Of a stretch of 6,155 bases of DNA, positions 6,031 through 6,155 are shown one piece after another. The stretch is from Verrucomicrobia bacterium UBA4286 (lineage in GTDB: Bacteria; Verrucomicrobiota; Kiritimatiellia; RFP12; UBA1067), in assembly GCA_002395905.1 (NCBI GenBank), contig DGVK01000105.1, forward strand, positions 15,230-21,384, read 5' to 3'. The notes beneath the pieces were generated by a model that made no database searches, was not told the origin of the DNA, and saw only the letters and a program-made list of their open reading frames with translations. The position numbers and the translations under genes are program-made. The first letter of the stretch is position 1. Every line of letters begins with the position of its first letter.

Positions 6031-6155
6031 AGAAATTCGCGGCGTTGCCTTCCTGCGAGTTGCCGAGCGCGTTGACGATGTTGGACGAGGTGGAGTAAGC
6101 GACATCGCGGCGGTTCACCATCGTCTGCAAGTCGACGACGTCGCGCTGCTGCTGC
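6029..6155 (-). CDS. EspA/SseB-like T3SS filament or tip protein, first paralogue (partial, C-terminus only)
   Basis: Only the last 41 complete codons are visible, ending in TAA at 6031-6029; the gene continues beyond the right edge. The visible part includes LQTMVNRRDVAYSTSSNIV and ends NAANF. It aligns without gaps to the last 41 residues of the next gene (14 identities by my count, including the LQ, N-x-R-D-x-A-Y and S-N pairs), so the two are tandem paralogues. The segment looks like an amphipathic helix ending in a short polar tail, as in the C-terminal coiled-coil helix that drives polymerisation in EspA-type filament proteins. What is seen is the paralogy; the EspA-like role is inferred through the complete neighbour. 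The stop codon overlaps the Shine-Dalgarno of the next gene, 12 nt upstream of its ATG, which suggests cotranscription and coupling. N-terminus and length are unknown. Confidence 0.7.
   Translation of the reverse strand, partial: QQQRDVVDLQTMVNRRDVAYSTSSNIVNALGNSQEGNAANF

Overview
The window is a single, tightly packed piece of a type III secretion system (T3SS) gene cluster. Every real gene lies on the minus strand, so transcription runs from high to low coordinates. The DNA is GC-rich (roughly 60% by eye) and nearly gap-free: the largest intergenic spacer is 25 nt and four consecutive junctions overlap by 1 to 4 nt. No rRNA, tRNA, insertion sequence, CRISPR array, integrase, promoter or terminator was found. 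An outer-membrane secretin with a signal peptide shows a Gram-negative (diderm) host. The proteins look well diverged from the proteobacterial versions I can recall. A PVC-type lineage (Lentisphaerota/Verrucomicrobiota) is my guess, but the window cannot settle taxonomy.

Layout in transcription order. First (6155-5393) come two tandem paralogues, the upstream one cut by the window edge. They have the size and helix layout of EspA/SseB-type filament or needle-tip proteins (SctA-like). Next (5367-4957) is a small acidic class I chaperone-like protein, then (4946-3024) the secretin SctC, which carries an unusual charged tail of about 108 residues. Overlapping the secretin stop (3027-2389) is a 212-residue protein resembling the AIM24 family, which is not a standard T3SS part. 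Then follow the gatekeeper SctW, with YopN and TyeA regions in one chain (2389-1217), a 123-residue SycN-like chaperone (1220-849), a 128-residue SctX/YscX-like protein (852-466), and the first 153 residues of the export-gate protein SctV (460-1, cut by the window edge).

How they would work together: SctC forms the outer-membrane ring. SctV forms the cytoplasmic export gate, which SctW and SctX are known to engage in Ysc-type systems. SctW holds back late substrates, and a two-part chaperone (SycN-like plus possibly a YscB-like protein from 5367-4957) would escort it. The EspA-like proteins would form the extracellular extension or tip.

The order SctW, SycN, SctX, SctV matches the Yersinia yopN-tyeA-sycN-yscX-yscY-yscV operon, except that TyeA is fused and the SctX chaperone gene sctY is absent. 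The combination of a Ysc-like gatekeeper/gate module, EspA-like filament paralogues and an AIM24-like protein is the most noteworthy feature. Family assignments rest on reading the translations and on remembered family sequences; no database search was run.
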